From the NCBI GenBank assembly GCA_031277535.1, contig JAITMD010000003.1, positions 124,001 to 188,000 of the forward strand: a DNA stretch of 64,000 nucleotides, in the 5' to 3' direction. Below are positions 35,675-45,032 of this stretch, one piece after another. Position 1 is the first letter of the stretch; the number at the start of each line of letters is the position of its first letter. Position numbers and translations under genes: made by a program. The stretch comes from Flavobacteriaceae bacterium. Lineage in GTDB: Bacteria; Bacteroidota; Bacteroidia; Flavobacteriales; Flavobacteriaceae. The notes beneath the pieces are model-generated. The model saw nothing but the letters and a program-made list of their open reading frames with translations. It was not told the DNA's origin and ran no database searches.

Positions 35675-35712
35675 AAAAGCCTTTAGAGAAGATTCTTTAA
35701 AGGCTTTTTTTA
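35675..35712 (+). terminator. Terminator after the TlpA-like gene
   Basis: AAAAGCCTTTA / TAAAGGCTTTT with a 10-base loop, then T-rich. Confidence 0.8.
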
Positions 35713-35774
35713 GCAAGAAAAGTCAAATAAAAAAGTTTGTGATCAATTAATTTTGTAGCCTATATTTTGACTCT

Positions 35775-36713
35775 ATGAAAGTTCAGAGAAGTAGTAATAG
35801 ATATGTTGTGATGGTAAATCATATCATTGATTATATTGATACACATTACCAAGAAGAATTAACTTTGGATATTTTAGCATCACAAGCTTGTGTGTCAGTT
35901 TTTCATTTTCACCGTATTTTTAGACAAATGACAGGAGTTAGTTTAAATCGCTTTGTAACTCTTGTTCGATTAGATAAAGCCTCTTCTTTATTGAAGAATA
36001 ATTTATTACTTAGTTGTACAGATGTAGCTTATCAATGTGGATTTTCATCTTTGTCTTTGTTTAGTAGGGTATTTACAAGGTACTATGGCATTAACCCTAT
36101 ACAGTATCAGAAAGATCAAAAGAAAGCTTTAAAAACAGAATTGGATAGAGTAAATATCTTGATTGCAGAATATAGCAAGAATGTGCAAAGAGGAGATTTG
36201 AGTTTTGTAGAGATTTGTAATGTAATAATTAAAAAACTAACAATTATGAATTTTACAATTGAAGAAAGAGTTTTTGAAGCGTTTCAAGTAGCGTATGTTC
36301 GTCATGTAGGGGACTATAGAGATATTAGTAGTTCTTATGAAAAGCTTTTTGCTTGGGCTATACCTAATGGCGTTGTGAATCAACCTGGTTTTAAAGCATT
36401 AACGGTTTATCACGATGATCCTGCAATAGTTGGTTTGGATAGGTTAAGACAAGATGCTTGTGTCACAATCACAAATGATATAAATGTAGTTGAACCTATA
36501 GGAAAGACAATAATGGAAGGAGGAAAGTATATTGTAGGGCATTTTGAAATTTCACTATCTGAATTTGCACAAGCATGGGAGATAATGTGCTTGTATGTTG
36601 TGCAGCATAACTATCAATTGAGGTTAGCTAAATCGTATGAATTTCATCTAAACAATTTTAAGGAACATCCAGAGCTAAAGGTAATAACAGAGCTGTGTTT
36701 ACCTATTGAATAA
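35775..36713 (+). CDS. AraC family regulator with GyrI-like effector domain
   Basis: A 312-residue transcription factor in the Rob/MarA-like order. The N-terminal double HTH of AraC (about 15-115) contains ILASQACVSVFHFHRIFRQMTG and DVAYQCGFSSLSLFSRVFTRYYG. The GyrI-like small-molecule-binding domain (about 155-310) contains EAFQVAYVRHVGDYRDISSSYEKLFAW and the ...GKYIVGHFE.. strand. Such proteins sense hydrophobic cations or drugs. A candidate promoter (TTG 35737-35739, TATATTTTG 35761-35769) puts the ATG 5 bases after the -7 box, hinting at a leaderless mRNA. No efflux gene is adjacent. Confidence 0.9.
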   Translation: MKVQRSSNRYVVMVNHIIDYIDTHYQEELTLDILASQACVSVFHFHRIFRQMTGVSLNRFVTLVRLDKASSLLKNNLLLSCTDVAYQCGFSSLSLFSRVFTRYYGINPIQYQKDQKKALKTELDRVNILIAEYSKNVQRGDLSFVEICNVIIKKLTIMNFTIEERVFEAFQVAYVRHVGDYRDISSSYEKLFAWAIPNGVVNQPGFKALTVYHDDPAIVGLDRLRQDACVTITNDINVVEPIGKTIMEGGKYIVGHFEISLSEFAQAWEIMCLYVVQHNYQLRLAKSYEFHLNNFKEHPELKVITELCLPIE

Positions 36714-36718
36714 CGTTG

Positions 36719-36760
36719 AAAAACAGTAATAAGAGTTTTTATTCTTATTACTGTTTTTTA
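36719..36760. terminator. Bidirectional terminator
   Basis: 16-bp arms AAAAACAGTAATAAGA and its complement around a T-rich loop. It overlaps the 3' end of the convergent secreted-protein gene. Confidence 0.8.
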
Positions 36761-37365
36761 TTTGGTAGAGGATTTATTGTTACTTGATAGGAAAGGTTCC
36801 AATAACTTCTACCATCTTCTTGTGGTGCAGTTACTTTCCATTTTTCTACAAAAATAGAATTGTCTAAGGTATATTCCCAATTATCTTGCCATTTAAGTTT
36901 ACCTTTTAATGTTGGAAAAAGGAGGGAAGTTATTTTCTCAACTAACTGATTAGAGTTTGATAGTGTTACTTCATAATCTATTAGCCAATTGGCAGTAAGG
37001 CTAAAAACTTCATTGTTCTTAGCAATGACATGATAAAAGATTGAGGGATTAATCCCTTGTGTATCATTTAAAGGAATGTGAAACTCGTTGTCAGTTGAGA
37101 TAAAATCTCTAATTTCACTATAATACTCACTGTATAATCCATTTGGATCTAAAGTGCCTATGTTGATACCTTGTGATTCAAGATCTTGTTTGGTATAGCC
37201 TAATATACTTACAGGTTTCCCTTTGAGACATAGGCTAAGTGGAGGATATTTTTGTCCTATCGTGTAATTATGTTGTTGTAGCACCTCGTTTAAATAGGTT
37301 GTTGACTGGGTATGCCCTTTATAATAGGATAAGCAAAGTATTAAAAATGATATAAATAGTTTCAT
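36748..37365 (-). CDS. Secreted protein of unknown function
   Basis: 205 residues with signal peptide MKLFISFLILCLSYYKGHTQ. The mature part is mixed alpha/beta with several Trp and Tyr (for example LKWQDNWEYTLDN, SYWNLSYQVTI) and no catalytic motif that I recognise. The final strand pattern (YWNLSYQVTINPLP) suggests a small beta-rich periplasmic domain. It has no operon partner: it is convergent with the AraC gene and separated from gapA by about 90 bases. I do not recognise the family. Confidence 0.7.
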   Translation of the reverse strand: MKLFISFLILCLSYYKGHTQSTTYLNEVLQQHNYTIGQKYPPLSLCLKGKPVSILGYTKQDLESQGINIGTLDPNGLYSEYYSEIRDFISTDNEFHIPLNDTQGINPSIFYHVIAKNNEVFSLTANWLIDYEVTLSNSNQLVEKITSLLFPTLKGKLKWQDNWEYTLDNSIFVEKWKVTAPQEDGRSYWNLSYQVTINPLPNKKQ

Positions 37366-37401
37366 TTTATTTGATTGAAAAATCAGATATTATAAAGCTA
37401 A

Positions 37402-37434
37402 TAAAAAAAGTCCAGCTATAAGCTGGACTTTTCA
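37402..37434 (-). terminator. Terminator after gapA
   Basis: AAAAGTCCAGCT / AGCTGGACTTTT, loop TATA, T-run on the minus strand. Confidence 0.85.
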
Positions 37435-37454
37435 ATATCTATGTTTACTATCTA

Positions 37455-38903
37455 CTAATAGTAAGTATAACGTCTTACTTGAGAGATATATTTAGCTAAG
37501 CGGATAACTTGGTGGCTATAACCATATTCATTATCATACCATACATACATTACAACGTTTTTACCATCAGCAGAAACGATAGTTGCTTTACTATCAAAGA
37601 TAGATGGAGCAGAAGTTCCTACGATATCAGATGATACTAATTCGTTGTTAATAGAGTATTTGATTTGCTCTACTAAATCTCCGTTAAGAGCAGCTTTGCG
37701 CATTACTTCATTTAAGTCTTCAACTGAAGTTTCTTTTCCAACTTCTAAGTTTAATACTACTAATGAACCATTTGGAACTGGTACACGGATAGCATTAGAA
37801 GTAAGTTTACCCGCTAATGATGGTAACGCCTTAGCTACAGCACTTCCTGCACCTGTCTCAGTGATAACCATGTTTAATGCAGCAGCTCTACCACGACGGT
37901 ATTTCTTGTGCATATTATCTACTAAGTTTTGGTCATTTGTGTAAGCGTGGATAGTCTCTAAGTGTCCTTTTACTACACCGAAGTTATCTTCCATTACCTT
38001 TAAGATAGGAGTGATCGCATTTGTAGTACAAGAAGCAGCAGACCAAATATCTACTTGGCTTGGATCATATTCAGTGTGGTTAACACCGTGAACGATGTTT
38101 GGTACACCTTTACCAGGAGCAGTTAATAATACTTTAGCTGCACCTTTAGAACTTAAGTGGCGTTTCAAATCTTCATCCGTTTTGAAAGCACCAGTATTAT
38201 CGATAATTAAAGCATTCTCGATATCGTATTGTGTATAATCTATTTCTTCAGGAGCGTTAGCAGAAATCATGTGTACTGTAGTACCATTGATGATCAATGC
38301 ATTATTCTCTGGGTCAGCGATAACTGAACCTTCGAAATCTCCGTGTACAGAGTCATATTTAAGTAGAGAAGCACGTTTCTCTAAAAGAACTGCATCGTTT
38401 TTATCACGAGTTACAATTGCTCTTAAACGCATTTGTTGACCTTTACCGATTTTATTCATTAACTCACGAGCTAATAAACGTCCAATACGACCAAAACCGT
38501 ATAAAACAACATCTTTAGGAACTAATTCTTCAGTTTCTTTAGCATCTTTTAATTTACTTACAACAAAACTTAATGCACTATTATGTTGGTTGTCTTCTAA
38601 ATGGTATTCATACGTCAAACGACCAATATCAATTCTTGAAGGAGGCAAGTCTGCTTGTTGAATTGCAAGTGCAATTTCTACAGAGTCGAAAACGTTAATT
38701 GGTTTTTCAACAAATTTCGCTGCGTATTCGTGTAAGTTGATAATATCACTAACGCTACGATCAATAAGCTGGTTACGGAACATTAAAAGCTCAATCGATT
38801 TATCGTACCATAAGTCACTGATAATTTTGATGAACTCTACACATGCTTTTCTGCGATCTGCTTGAAAAGCCAATTCTTTTTCGTATAAACTTGTGTTTTT
38901 CAT
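37455..38903 (-). CDS. Glyceraldehyde-3-phosphate dehydrogenase, long form
   Basis: Glycolytic/gluconeogenic NAD(P)-dependent dehydrogenase, 482 residues against about 335 for the classic enzyme. Residues 1-130 are a helical extension (LWYDKSIELLMFRNQLIDRSV). The Rossmann motif LYGFGRIGRLLARE begins at about 134, the catalytic Cys292 is in SAASCTTNAITP, and the usual C-terminal VWYDNEYGYSHQV follows. The long form is widespread in Bacteroidetes. It may be a second GAPDH beside a normal-length GapA elsewhere in the genome; that is inference, so I leave the symbol blank. Confidence 0.9.
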   Translation of the reverse strand: MKNTSLYEKELAFQADRRKACVEFIKIISDLWYDKSIELLMFRNQLIDRSVSDIINLHEYAAKFVEKPINVFDSVEIALAIQQADLPPSRIDIGRLTYEYHLEDNQHNSALSFVVSKLKDAKETEELVPKDVVLYGFGRIGRLLARELMNKIGKGQQMRLRAIVTRDKNDAVLLEKRASLLKYDSVHGDFEGSVIADPENNALIINGTTVHMISANAPEEIDYTQYDIENALIIDNTGAFKTDEDLKRHLSSKGAAKVLLTAPGKGVPNIVHGVNHTEYDPSQVDIWSAASCTTNAITPILKVMEDNFGVVKGHLETIHAYTNDQNLVDNMHKKYRRGRAAALNMVITETGAGSAVAKALPSLAGKLTSNAIRVPVPNGSLVVLNLEVGKETSVEDLNEVMRKAALNGDLVEQIKYSINNELVSSDIVGTSAPSIFDSKATIVSADGKNVVMYVWYDNEYGYSHQVIRLAKYISQVRRYTYY

Positions 38904-39127
38904 ATATTAGATTGTGTTGTATATAAAGTAGTGCAAAAATCCGTTTTTTTTACGAATAAAGCAAGCTAAAGAAATTATTAAGTTAAGTGAATGTAAATTA
39001 ATAATTTGTTTGTGAATAAAGTCAGTTTTAGTCAGTTATAAAATGACGAAATGAGGGTTTAGTATAAGTTAATCTAAGGACAAGTTATCTACTTTTGATC
39101 TGTTTTTAGTTTATTTATTTTGTATAA

Positions 39128-40498
39128 TTAGAGTTGAATTTGTACGACTTGTCCATTATTAGTTCTAATGATCCATTTGCTTTTTGTATTTGTAGGTAGT
39201 TGATTTATTAGTTGTTTGAGGTGTTGGATATTAGTGATATTAATATTATTTATAGACAAAAGGATTCCGCTCTTTAGTTCTGCTTGGTATTGTAAAAAAT
39301 CTTTATTTGTTACAGCTGTAATTTTGACACCTGTTTGTAAACTTAGTTTGTTTTGTTCCTCACTTGTTAGATTCTCTAAAGTAAATCCTTTAATCGTTAG
39401 GTTATTTTCTTCTCCTTTGATTAAAGTGATTGAAATAGTTTTTAGAGTATCTTCTCTTTTGTATGTGATTGAAACAATATCACCAGGTCGTTTAGTATTT
39501 AAAACATTTCTAATATCAATAAAGTTGTTGATGTCTTTATCGTTTATCTGTAATATAATGTCATTTTGTTTCAATCCTGCTTTTTCTGCTCCAGAATTGG
39601 TTACAACAGATTGTATATAAAAACCTTTAGTTTCTTTTATCTCTAATTGTTGAGCGATTGAAGTATTTAACTCAAAACCTTGTATGCCTAATGCCGCATT
39701 TTGTACGTTACCATAGGTTAATAAGTCTTCTACAATTTTCTTTGTTACATTAGAAGGTACTGCAAAAGCATATCCTACATAAGAGCCAGTGTTAGAGGAA
39801 ATCATTGTATTAATACCCACTAATTCACCATGTGTATTTACTAATGCACCTCCACTGTTTCCAGGATTAACTACAGCATCGGTTTGTATAAAAGATTGTA
39901 TTCCAGTTTGTGATAAATTACGTGCTTTGGCAGAAATGATTCCAGCAGTAACTGTTGATGTTAAATTAAAGGGGTTTCCTACAGCGAGTACCCATTCTCC
40001 TAATTTGATTTGATCAGAGTCAGCAAATTTTAAATAAGGAAGTTTACTGTCATTTTGTATTTTTAATAAAGCAATGTCCATTTGTTTGTCAGTTCCTATT
40101 AATTGCGCTTTATATGTTTTGTCGTTATTAAGAGTAACTTCTAACTCGGATGCATTTTCTATAACATGATTATTCGTTACAATATACCCGTCTTCTGAAA
40201 TTATAACACCAGAGCCTGTTCCTATTTGTGCTTTAGTTTCTCCTTTATAACCATAAAAAAAATCTAATAAAGCATTAGTATGTGTGGTTACATAGCTGAG
40301 GTTTTTGACGTGTACCACTGCATTGACAGTTGATTCAGCTGCTGAAGTAAAATCTAAATTTGTTGGAATGTATGTATTAGATAAAGCTATAGGTTTCTCC
40401 TGATCAGCAGGAGCTTTTTCAATAAAAAGTTTGTATCCTGTAAGAGTAAGTACACCACTTGTAAGACATATAAGAAATAAGTATAAAACGTTCTTCAT
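39128..40498 (-). CDS. HtrA/DegQ-like serine protease with PDZ domains
   Basis: A periplasmic quality-control protease, 456 residues. An N-terminal signal/anchor (1-22) precedes the trypsin-like domain, with His111 in VTNNHVIENA, Asp141 in QMDIALLK and Ser215 in NPGNSGGALV. A PDZ1 domain (about 265-360, GAEKAGLKQNDIILQINDKDI) and a shorter PDZ2-like end (about 375-455) follow. One and a half to two PDZ domains match the DegP/DegQ type. It is a single gene, divergent from dapF; the upstream region has TACATTTA on the minus strand as a near-consensus -7 box. Confidence 0.92.
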   Translation of the reverse strand: MKNVLYLFLICLTSGVLTLTGYKLFIEKAPADQEKPIALSNTYIPTNLDFTSAAESTVNAVVHVKNLSYVTTHTNALLDFFYGYKGETKAQIGTGSGVIISEDGYIVTNNHVIENASELEVTLNNDKTYKAQLIGTDKQMDIALLKIQNDSKLPYLKFADSDQIKLGEWVLAVGNPFNLTSTVTAGIISAKARNLSQTGIQSFIQTDAVVNPGNSGGALVNTHGELVGINTMISSNTGSYVGYAFAVPSNVTKKIVEDLLTYGNVQNAALGIQGFELNTSIAQQLEIKETKGFYIQSVVTNSGAEKAGLKQNDIILQINDKDINNFIDIRNVLNTKRPGDIVSITYKREDTLKTISITLIKGEENNLTIKGFTLENLTSEEQNKLSLQTGVKITAVTNKDFLQYQAELKSGILLSINNINITNIQHLKQLINQLPTNTKSKWIIRTNNGQVVQIQL

Positions 40499-40640
40499 GG
40501 TTATGTTTTTTATTGAGATTCTAAGTAAATGTAGAAAAGTGAATTTATATAGAAAAAGCGTTTAACCATTGCTTAACAAGCTATAATTGTAATTGAATAT
40601 TTGTAAATTTGGAAGGTTAATTTCAAAACAACAAAAGAAG

Positions 40641-41423
40641 ATGATGTTACAGTTTTATAAATATCAAGGAACAGGGAATGACTTTGTCATGATTGACAAT
40701 AGAGACAATCATTTTGCAAAAGAAGACGTTGAATTAATAGGAGCTTTATGTGATAGACGATTTGGAATTGGAGGAGATGGGTTAATTTTATTAGAAAACG
40801 ATAATGTATATGATTTTCGCATGGTATATTATAATGCGGATGGTAATGAGAGTACAATGTGTGGTAATGGAGGAAGATGTATTGTTGCATTTGCAAAACA
40901 GTTAGGTGTAATTAGTGATCGTTGTAATTTTATTGCTGTAGATGGTGAACACACCGCGCGCATTGATGATATGAATAATGTAGCGTTGCAAATGATAGAT
41001 GTAGATACAATACAATTAGAAGATAAATATTCTTTTTTAAATACAGGTTCTCCTCATCATGTTCAGGTAGTTAGAGATTTAGCGTATTATGATGTCTATA
41101 AAAAAGGAAAAGCTATAAGAGAAAGTGAATTGTATGCTCCCAAAGGAACAAACGTGAATTTTGTGGAACAAGAAGGACCTAATCATTTTAGAATTCGAAC
41201 CTTTGAACGAGGAGTAGAAGATGAAACGCTATCTTGTGGAACAGGAGCTACAGCTGTAGCTATAGCAATGGTTGCTTTAGGAAAAGCGGATCAAGAAACT
41301 GTTAGAATAGATGTAGAAGGAGGAACATTAGCTATTTCTTTTGAAACTATGGACGGGAAGTATAAGAATATATTTTTGACAGGACCTGCAGAGTTTGTAT
41401 TTCAGGGGCAAATTCAAATATAA
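40641..41423 (+). CDS. dapF: Diaminopimelate epimerase
   Basis: Converts LL- to meso-diaminopimelate for lysine and peptidoglycan. The true start is one of two adjacent ATGs (40641/40644), giving MMLQFYKYQGTGNDFVMIDN. The frame open from 40593 starts upstream of the likely -7 box TAAATTTG (40604-40611) and is not used. The acid/base cysteines are in NADGNESTMCGNGGRC and TLSCGTGATA. It has about 260 residues, normal length. It begins a three-gene run with a GNAT protein and MltG (gaps of 6 and 3 bases), a cell-wall-flavoured operon. Confidence 0.95.
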   Translation: MMLQFYKYQGTGNDFVMIDNRDNHFAKEDVELIGALCDRRFGIGGDGLILLENDNVYDFRMVYYNADGNESTMCGNGGRCIVAFAKQLGVISDRCNFIAVDGEHTARIDDMNNVALQMIDVDTIQLEDKYSFLNTGSPHHVQVVRDLAYYDVYKKGKAIRESELYAPKGTNVNFVEQEGPNHFRIRTFERGVEDETLSCGTGATAVAIAMVALGKADQETVRIDVEGGTLAISFETMDGKYKNIFLTGPAEFVFQGQIQI

Positions 41424-41429
41424 TTGACT

Positions 41430-41954
41430 ATGCAACAATTAGAAACCGATAAAGTATATTTAAGAGCTTTAGAACCGGATGATTTAGACTTTATCTATCA
41501 AATAGAAAATGATTTAAGTTTATGGGAAGTAAGTAATACACAAACTCCATATAGTCGTTTTTTGATTCATCAATATTTAGAGAACGCTCATCAAGATATT
41601 TATGAAGCAAAACAATTGCGTTTAGTAATATGTAGTTTTGAAACAGGTAAAACGGTAGGTTTGATAGACTTATTTGATTTTGATCCTAAGAATGAAAGAG
41701 CTGGGGTAGGAATTGTTATTCAAGATAATGAGGATCGAAATCAAGGAATAGGAACAGATGCTTTGAGTTTAGTTATATCATATGTTCAGGAGCATTTATT
41801 TTTAAAACAACTTTATGCAAATATTGCAGTAGGTAATATAGCAAGTGAGCGACTTTTTTATAAATTTGGCTTCGAATTAATAGGAATAAAAAAAGCGTGG
41901 ACTCGAGTAGGTAAGGACTATGTAGATGAAGCAATGTATCAACTTATTTTTTAA
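41430..41954 (+). CDS. GNAT family N-acetyltransferase
   Basis: 174 residues from ATG at 41430 (a TTG two codons earlier abuts the dapF stop). The acetyl-CoA site is in GVGIVIQDNEDRNQGIGTDAL (R/Q-x-x-G-x-G/A as RNQGIG), with the C-terminal ASERLFYKFGFELIG typical of RimJ/RimL-SpeG-like GNATs. The start of the fold (YLRALEPDDLDFIYQIEND) is also that subgroup. It lies between dapF and mltG in one operon. The substrate is unknown; polyamine or protein N-terminal acetylation are the family options. Confidence 0.9.
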   Translation: MQQLETDKVYLRALEPDDLDFIYQIENDLSLWEVSNTQTPYSRFLIHQYLENAHQDIYEAKQLRLVICSFETGKTVGLIDLFDFDPKNERAGVGIVIQDNEDRNQGIGTDALSLVISYVQEHLFLKQLYANIAVGNIASERLFYKFGFELIGIKKAWTRVGKDYVDEAMYQLIF

Positions 41955-41957
41955 AAT

Positions 41958-42995
41958 ATGAAATTAAGAAATGTACTGACAATCTTGTCAGTAATAGGAG
42001 CTTTTGGTTTATTAGCCTTTTTGTATACATGGTATCAAAAGGCGTTTACAGACAATTTTAAAGGTTGGAATCAAGAAGAATATTTTTATGTAGGGAGTGA
42101 AGATTCTTACCAAGATGTTTTGAGAAAGTTAGCTCCGCATATGAAGGATGTTGCAAGTTTTGAAAGTATTGCAGGGCAACGTAGCTATGAGGCTAATGTT
42201 ATTTCTGGGCGTTTTAAATTACGCAATGGAATGACAAATTATGACTTGATTGAAGCTTTGCGTGCCAATGTTCCAGTGCGTTTGACATTTAATAATCAAG
42301 AAAGAATAGAGAATTTAGCAGGTCGTATAGGTAGTCAGGTAGAAGCTGATAGCACAGCGATGATGAATATATTTTTAGATCCTGTATTCTTAAAAGAAAA
42401 CGGAATGACGAAAGAGAGCGTTATCGCTTGTTTTTTACCAGAAACCTATGAGTTTTATTGGACTGTTTCTCCTTTAAAAATACGCAATAGAATGCATAAA
42501 GAGTATTTGAAATTTTGGACAGCAGAGCGTAAACAAAAAGCAGAAGCTTTAGGATTGACTCAAGTAGAGGTAACAACTTTAGCATCTATTGTACAAAAAG
42601 AAACAGCTAAAGAAGATGAAAAGGCAAGAGTAGCAGGAGTATATTTGAATAGACTAAAAGAAGGAATGCCATTACAGGCAGATCCAACAGTTGTGTATGC
42701 AAAAAAATTATACTCTAATGATTTTGATCAAGTCATTAAAAGAGTTTATTTAAAAGATACACAAATTCCTTCTCCGTATAATACATATAGAAATACAGGA
42801 TTACCACCAGGACCTATTTTTATGGCAGATAAATCAAGTATTGATGCCGTTTTGAATGCAGAGAAACACGATTATATGTATTTTTGCGCTAGCGTAGAAA
42901 GAATGGGATATCATGAGTTTGCAGTGACTTATCCGCAGCACACTGCAAATAGCCAGAAGTATAGTAAATGGCTTAATGAGAATGGTATAGAATAA
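41958..42995 (+). CDS. mltG: Endolytic peptidoglycan transglycosylase MltG
   Basis: An inner-membrane lytic transglycosylase that cuts nascent glycan chains, 345 residues. The N-terminal anchor (about 7-24, LTILSVIGAFGLLAFLYTW) is followed by a LysM-like segment, then the YceG domain with TLASIVQKETAKEDE (catalytic Glu in QKET) and VYLNRLKEGMPLQADPTVVYA, then PSPYNTYRNTGLPPGPI. It starts 3 bases after the GNAT gene, so it is co-transcribed with dapF. Confidence 0.93.
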   Translation: MKLRNVLTILSVIGAFGLLAFLYTWYQKAFTDNFKGWNQEEYFYVGSEDSYQDVLRKLAPHMKDVASFESIAGQRSYEANVISGRFKLRNGMTNYDLIEALRANVPVRLTFNNQERIENLAGRIGSQVEADSTAMMNIFLDPVFLKENGMTKESVIACFLPETYEFYWTVSPLKIRNRMHKEYLKFWTAERKQKAEALGLTQVEVTTLASIVQKETAKEDEKARVAGVYLNRLKEGMPLQADPTVVYAKKLYSNDFDQVIKRVYLKDTQIPSPYNTYRNTGLPPGPIFMADKSSIDAVLNAEKHDYMYFCASVERMGYHEFAVTYPQHTANSQKYSKWLNENGIE

Positions 42996-43160
42996 GTAAT
43001 ATTTTATATAGAAAATATAAGTGATAAAGGCAATCTATTTTAGGTTGTCTTTGTTGTTTGAATGAAATTGTTAATTAATATCTGTTTCAGTAAACATTGA
43101 AAAATATTCTATTTAGTAGCCAAAGAAATATGTAAATTAGAGTTCTAAAATAAGAATGAG

Positions 43161-43652
43161 ATGAATAGATTTACGGCAATAGATTTTGAAACAAGTCAAC
43201 CTAATCGAACAAGCATTTGTCAAGTTGGATTAGTTGTTGTGGAAGATAATGAAATTATTGAAGAAGTAAATTATTTGATTCAGCCTCCTCAAAATATGTA
43301 TTGGGAGAAATTTACTCAGATACATGGTATTAAGGCTTCAGATACGATTTATTCTCCTACGTTTGAAGAAGTATGGCATAAGATAGAACCATTTATTCAA
43401 TTTAGTCATGTAGTGGCACATAATGGTTTTGCTTTTGATTTTCCTGTCTTAGCTCATACTTTAGCTTATTATAATTTAGCTGTTCCAGAATATGATAAAC
43501 ATTGTACATATCGATTGTATGGTAAAGGTTTAGCAAAATTAGCATCAGAGTATGGTATTGTTTTAGAACATCACGATGCTTTGAGTGATGCAAAAGCTTG
43601 TGCTAAATTGTTTAGTATGCATTTAGAGTCAGAGCATATAATTTTAAAATAG
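43161..43652 (+). CDS. DnaQ-like 3'-5' exonuclease domain protein
   Basis: A 163-residue stand-alone DEDDh exonuclease. Exo I is FTAIDFET, Exo II is HVVAHNGFAFDFPVL, Exo III is HDALSDAKACAKLF, and the IHGIKASD motif is typical of the PolIII epsilon-like group. It lacks extra domains (no BRCT or GIY-YIG), so it is a free proofreading- or RNase T-like enzyme. It starts a three-gene cluster with a methyltransferase (9 bases) and a glycolipid-binding-domain gene (5 bases). Confidence 0.9.
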   Translation: MNRFTAIDFETSQPNRTSICQVGLVVVEDNEIIEEVNYLIQPPQNMYWEKFTQIHGIKASDTIYSPTFEEVWHKIEPFIQFSHVVAHNGFAFDFPVLAHTLAYYNLAVPEYDKHCTYRLYGKGLAKLASEYGIVLEHHDALSDAKACAKLFSMHLESEHIILK

Positions 43653-43661
43653 TATTTAGGA

Positions 43662-44444
43662 GTGAGAGAAAATTATAAAAAACATAATGAAACATTTTGG
43701 AATAAACAAGCACAAGCAAATCAGGAATGGTCAATGCCTGTAAGTAGTGAGTTAATTTCTAAAGCAAAAGAAGGAGATTGGGAAGTATATATTTTACCTT
43801 CTCCATTAGATAAAAGTTGGTTGGGAGATATCAAAGGGAAACGTATTTTGTGTTTGGCTTCAGCAGGAGGTCAACAGGCTCCAATATTAGCAGCAGCAGG
43901 AGGTATAGTAACTGTATTTGATTTGTCTCAAGGACAGTTGGATAAAGATAAAACAGTAGCAGTTCGCGACGGGTTAAGTATGCAGATTGTGCAAGGAGAT
44001 ATGATGGATTTAAGTTATTTTGAAGAAGAGAGTTTTGATATTATAATACATCCAATATCTAATTTATATGTAGAAAATGTAGTTAAAGTATGGAAAGAAT
44101 GCTATCGCGTATTAAGAAATGGAGGTAGATTGTTGAGTAGTTTTTATAATCCTGTTGTGTTTGTAGGAAATCGTAAAGCAAAATATTTAGAGCAAGGTGT
44201 AATAAAACCAGAATATAAAATTCCTTATGCAGACAGAAAAGATTTGACAAAGGATGAGTTAAGTATAAAAATAGAGAAAGGAGAGGCAATTGTTTTTGGA
44301 CATAGTTTACAAGATTTGATTGGCGGACAGTTGAAAGAAGGTTTCTATATTAAAGCTTTCCAAGAAGATTGGCAACCCAATCCTCGTTTTCTAATAGACA
44401 ATTATATTCCGACTTTTATTGCTACTTTAGCTATTAAATTTTAA
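43662..44444 (+). CDS. Class I SAM-dependent methyltransferase
   Basis: A 260-residue methyltransferase with GTG start preceded by an AGGAG stretch. The SAM-binding motif I is KRILCLASAGGQQAPILAAAG, an unusual variant of the E/DxGxGxG loop. Motif II is VTVFDLSQGQL, followed by QGDMMDLSYFEEESFDIIIH (post II) and the KVWKECYRVLRNGGRLLSSFYNP block of small-molecule methyltransferases. The A-S-A-G-G-Q-Q form is a recognisable subfamily of uncharacterised bacterial enzymes. The substrate is unknown. Confidence 0.87.
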   Translation: MRENYKKHNETFWNKQAQANQEWSMPVSSELISKAKEGDWEVYILPSPLDKSWLGDIKGKRILCLASAGGQQAPILAAAGGIVTVFDLSQGQLDKDKTVAVRDGLSMQIVQGDMMDLSYFEEESFDIIIHPISNLYVENVVKVWKECYRVLRNGGRLLSSFYNPVVFVGNRKAKYLEQGVIKPEYKIPYADRKDLTKDELSIKIEKGEAIVFGHSLQDLIGGQLKEGFYIKAFQEDWQPNPRFLIDNYIPTFIATLAIKF

Positions 44445-44449
44445 TCCCA

Positions 44450-44995
44450 ATGGAGAAACAGATTATTTGGACAGGTATTGACTGTTTGTCAATCGAGAAA
44501 TGTAGTATTAGTAAAAAAGAAGATAGTTTTCATATCAAAGGTGAATTGGTTGGAAATAGAAATAATCAGGTATTTGGTGTAGAATATCAGATTGTGGTTG
44601 ACTTGCAATGGCAAACTCGCTTTTTTTCAATTAATAGTTCGGTAGCCAATAGATATAATAGTATTTCTGGACATAAACTTAATCATCTTTGGATAATTGA
44701 TGAGGTAGAGTATCCTGAATTTAGTTCTTGTTTAGATATTGATATTAGTGTTACTCCATTTACAAATACATTACCTATTAATCGCTTAAAATTAGATATA
44801 GGAGAAAGTGCAGAAATAGATGTATTATATCTTAATCCAGTTGAGGATAAAAGAGTGATGGTAAAACAACAATACACAAAGTTAGGAGAGCATAGTTATC
44901 ACTATAAAAATTTGTGGAGTGATTTTGAAGCAACTATAGAAGTAGATGCAGAGGGAATAATTACTAGTTATCCAAAGTTATTTGCACGATTATAG
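44450..44995 (+). CDS. Putative glycolipid-binding domain protein
   Basis: 181 residues, no signal peptide. The pattern IIWTGIDCLSIEKC..., VEYQIVVDLQWQTRFF and LDIDISVTPFTNTLPINRL fits the putative glycolipid-binding family (PF06475, formerly DUF1089), a mostly beta fold seen in many phyla. It ends with LFARL. The biological role is essentially unknown. It is the last gene of a cluster with an exonuclease and a methyltransferase, ending at a convergent terminator. Confidence 0.8.
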   Translation: MEKQIIWTGIDCLSIEKCSISKKEDSFHIKGELVGNRNNQVFGVEYQIVVDLQWQTRFFSINSSVANRYNSISGHKLNHLWIIDEVEYPEFSSCLDIDISVTPFTNTLPINRLKLDIGESAEIDVLYLNPVEDKRVMVKQQYTKLGEHSYHYKNLWSDFEATIEVDAEGIITSYPKLFARL

Positions 44996-44997
44996 TA

Positions 44998-45032
44998 ATA
45001 GAAAAGGGATTCTTTAAGAATCCCTTTTCTAT
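44998..45032. terminator. Bidirectional terminator
   Basis: 17-bp arms ATAGAAAAGGGATTCTT and its complement with a one-base loop, between convergent genes. Confidence 0.85.
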
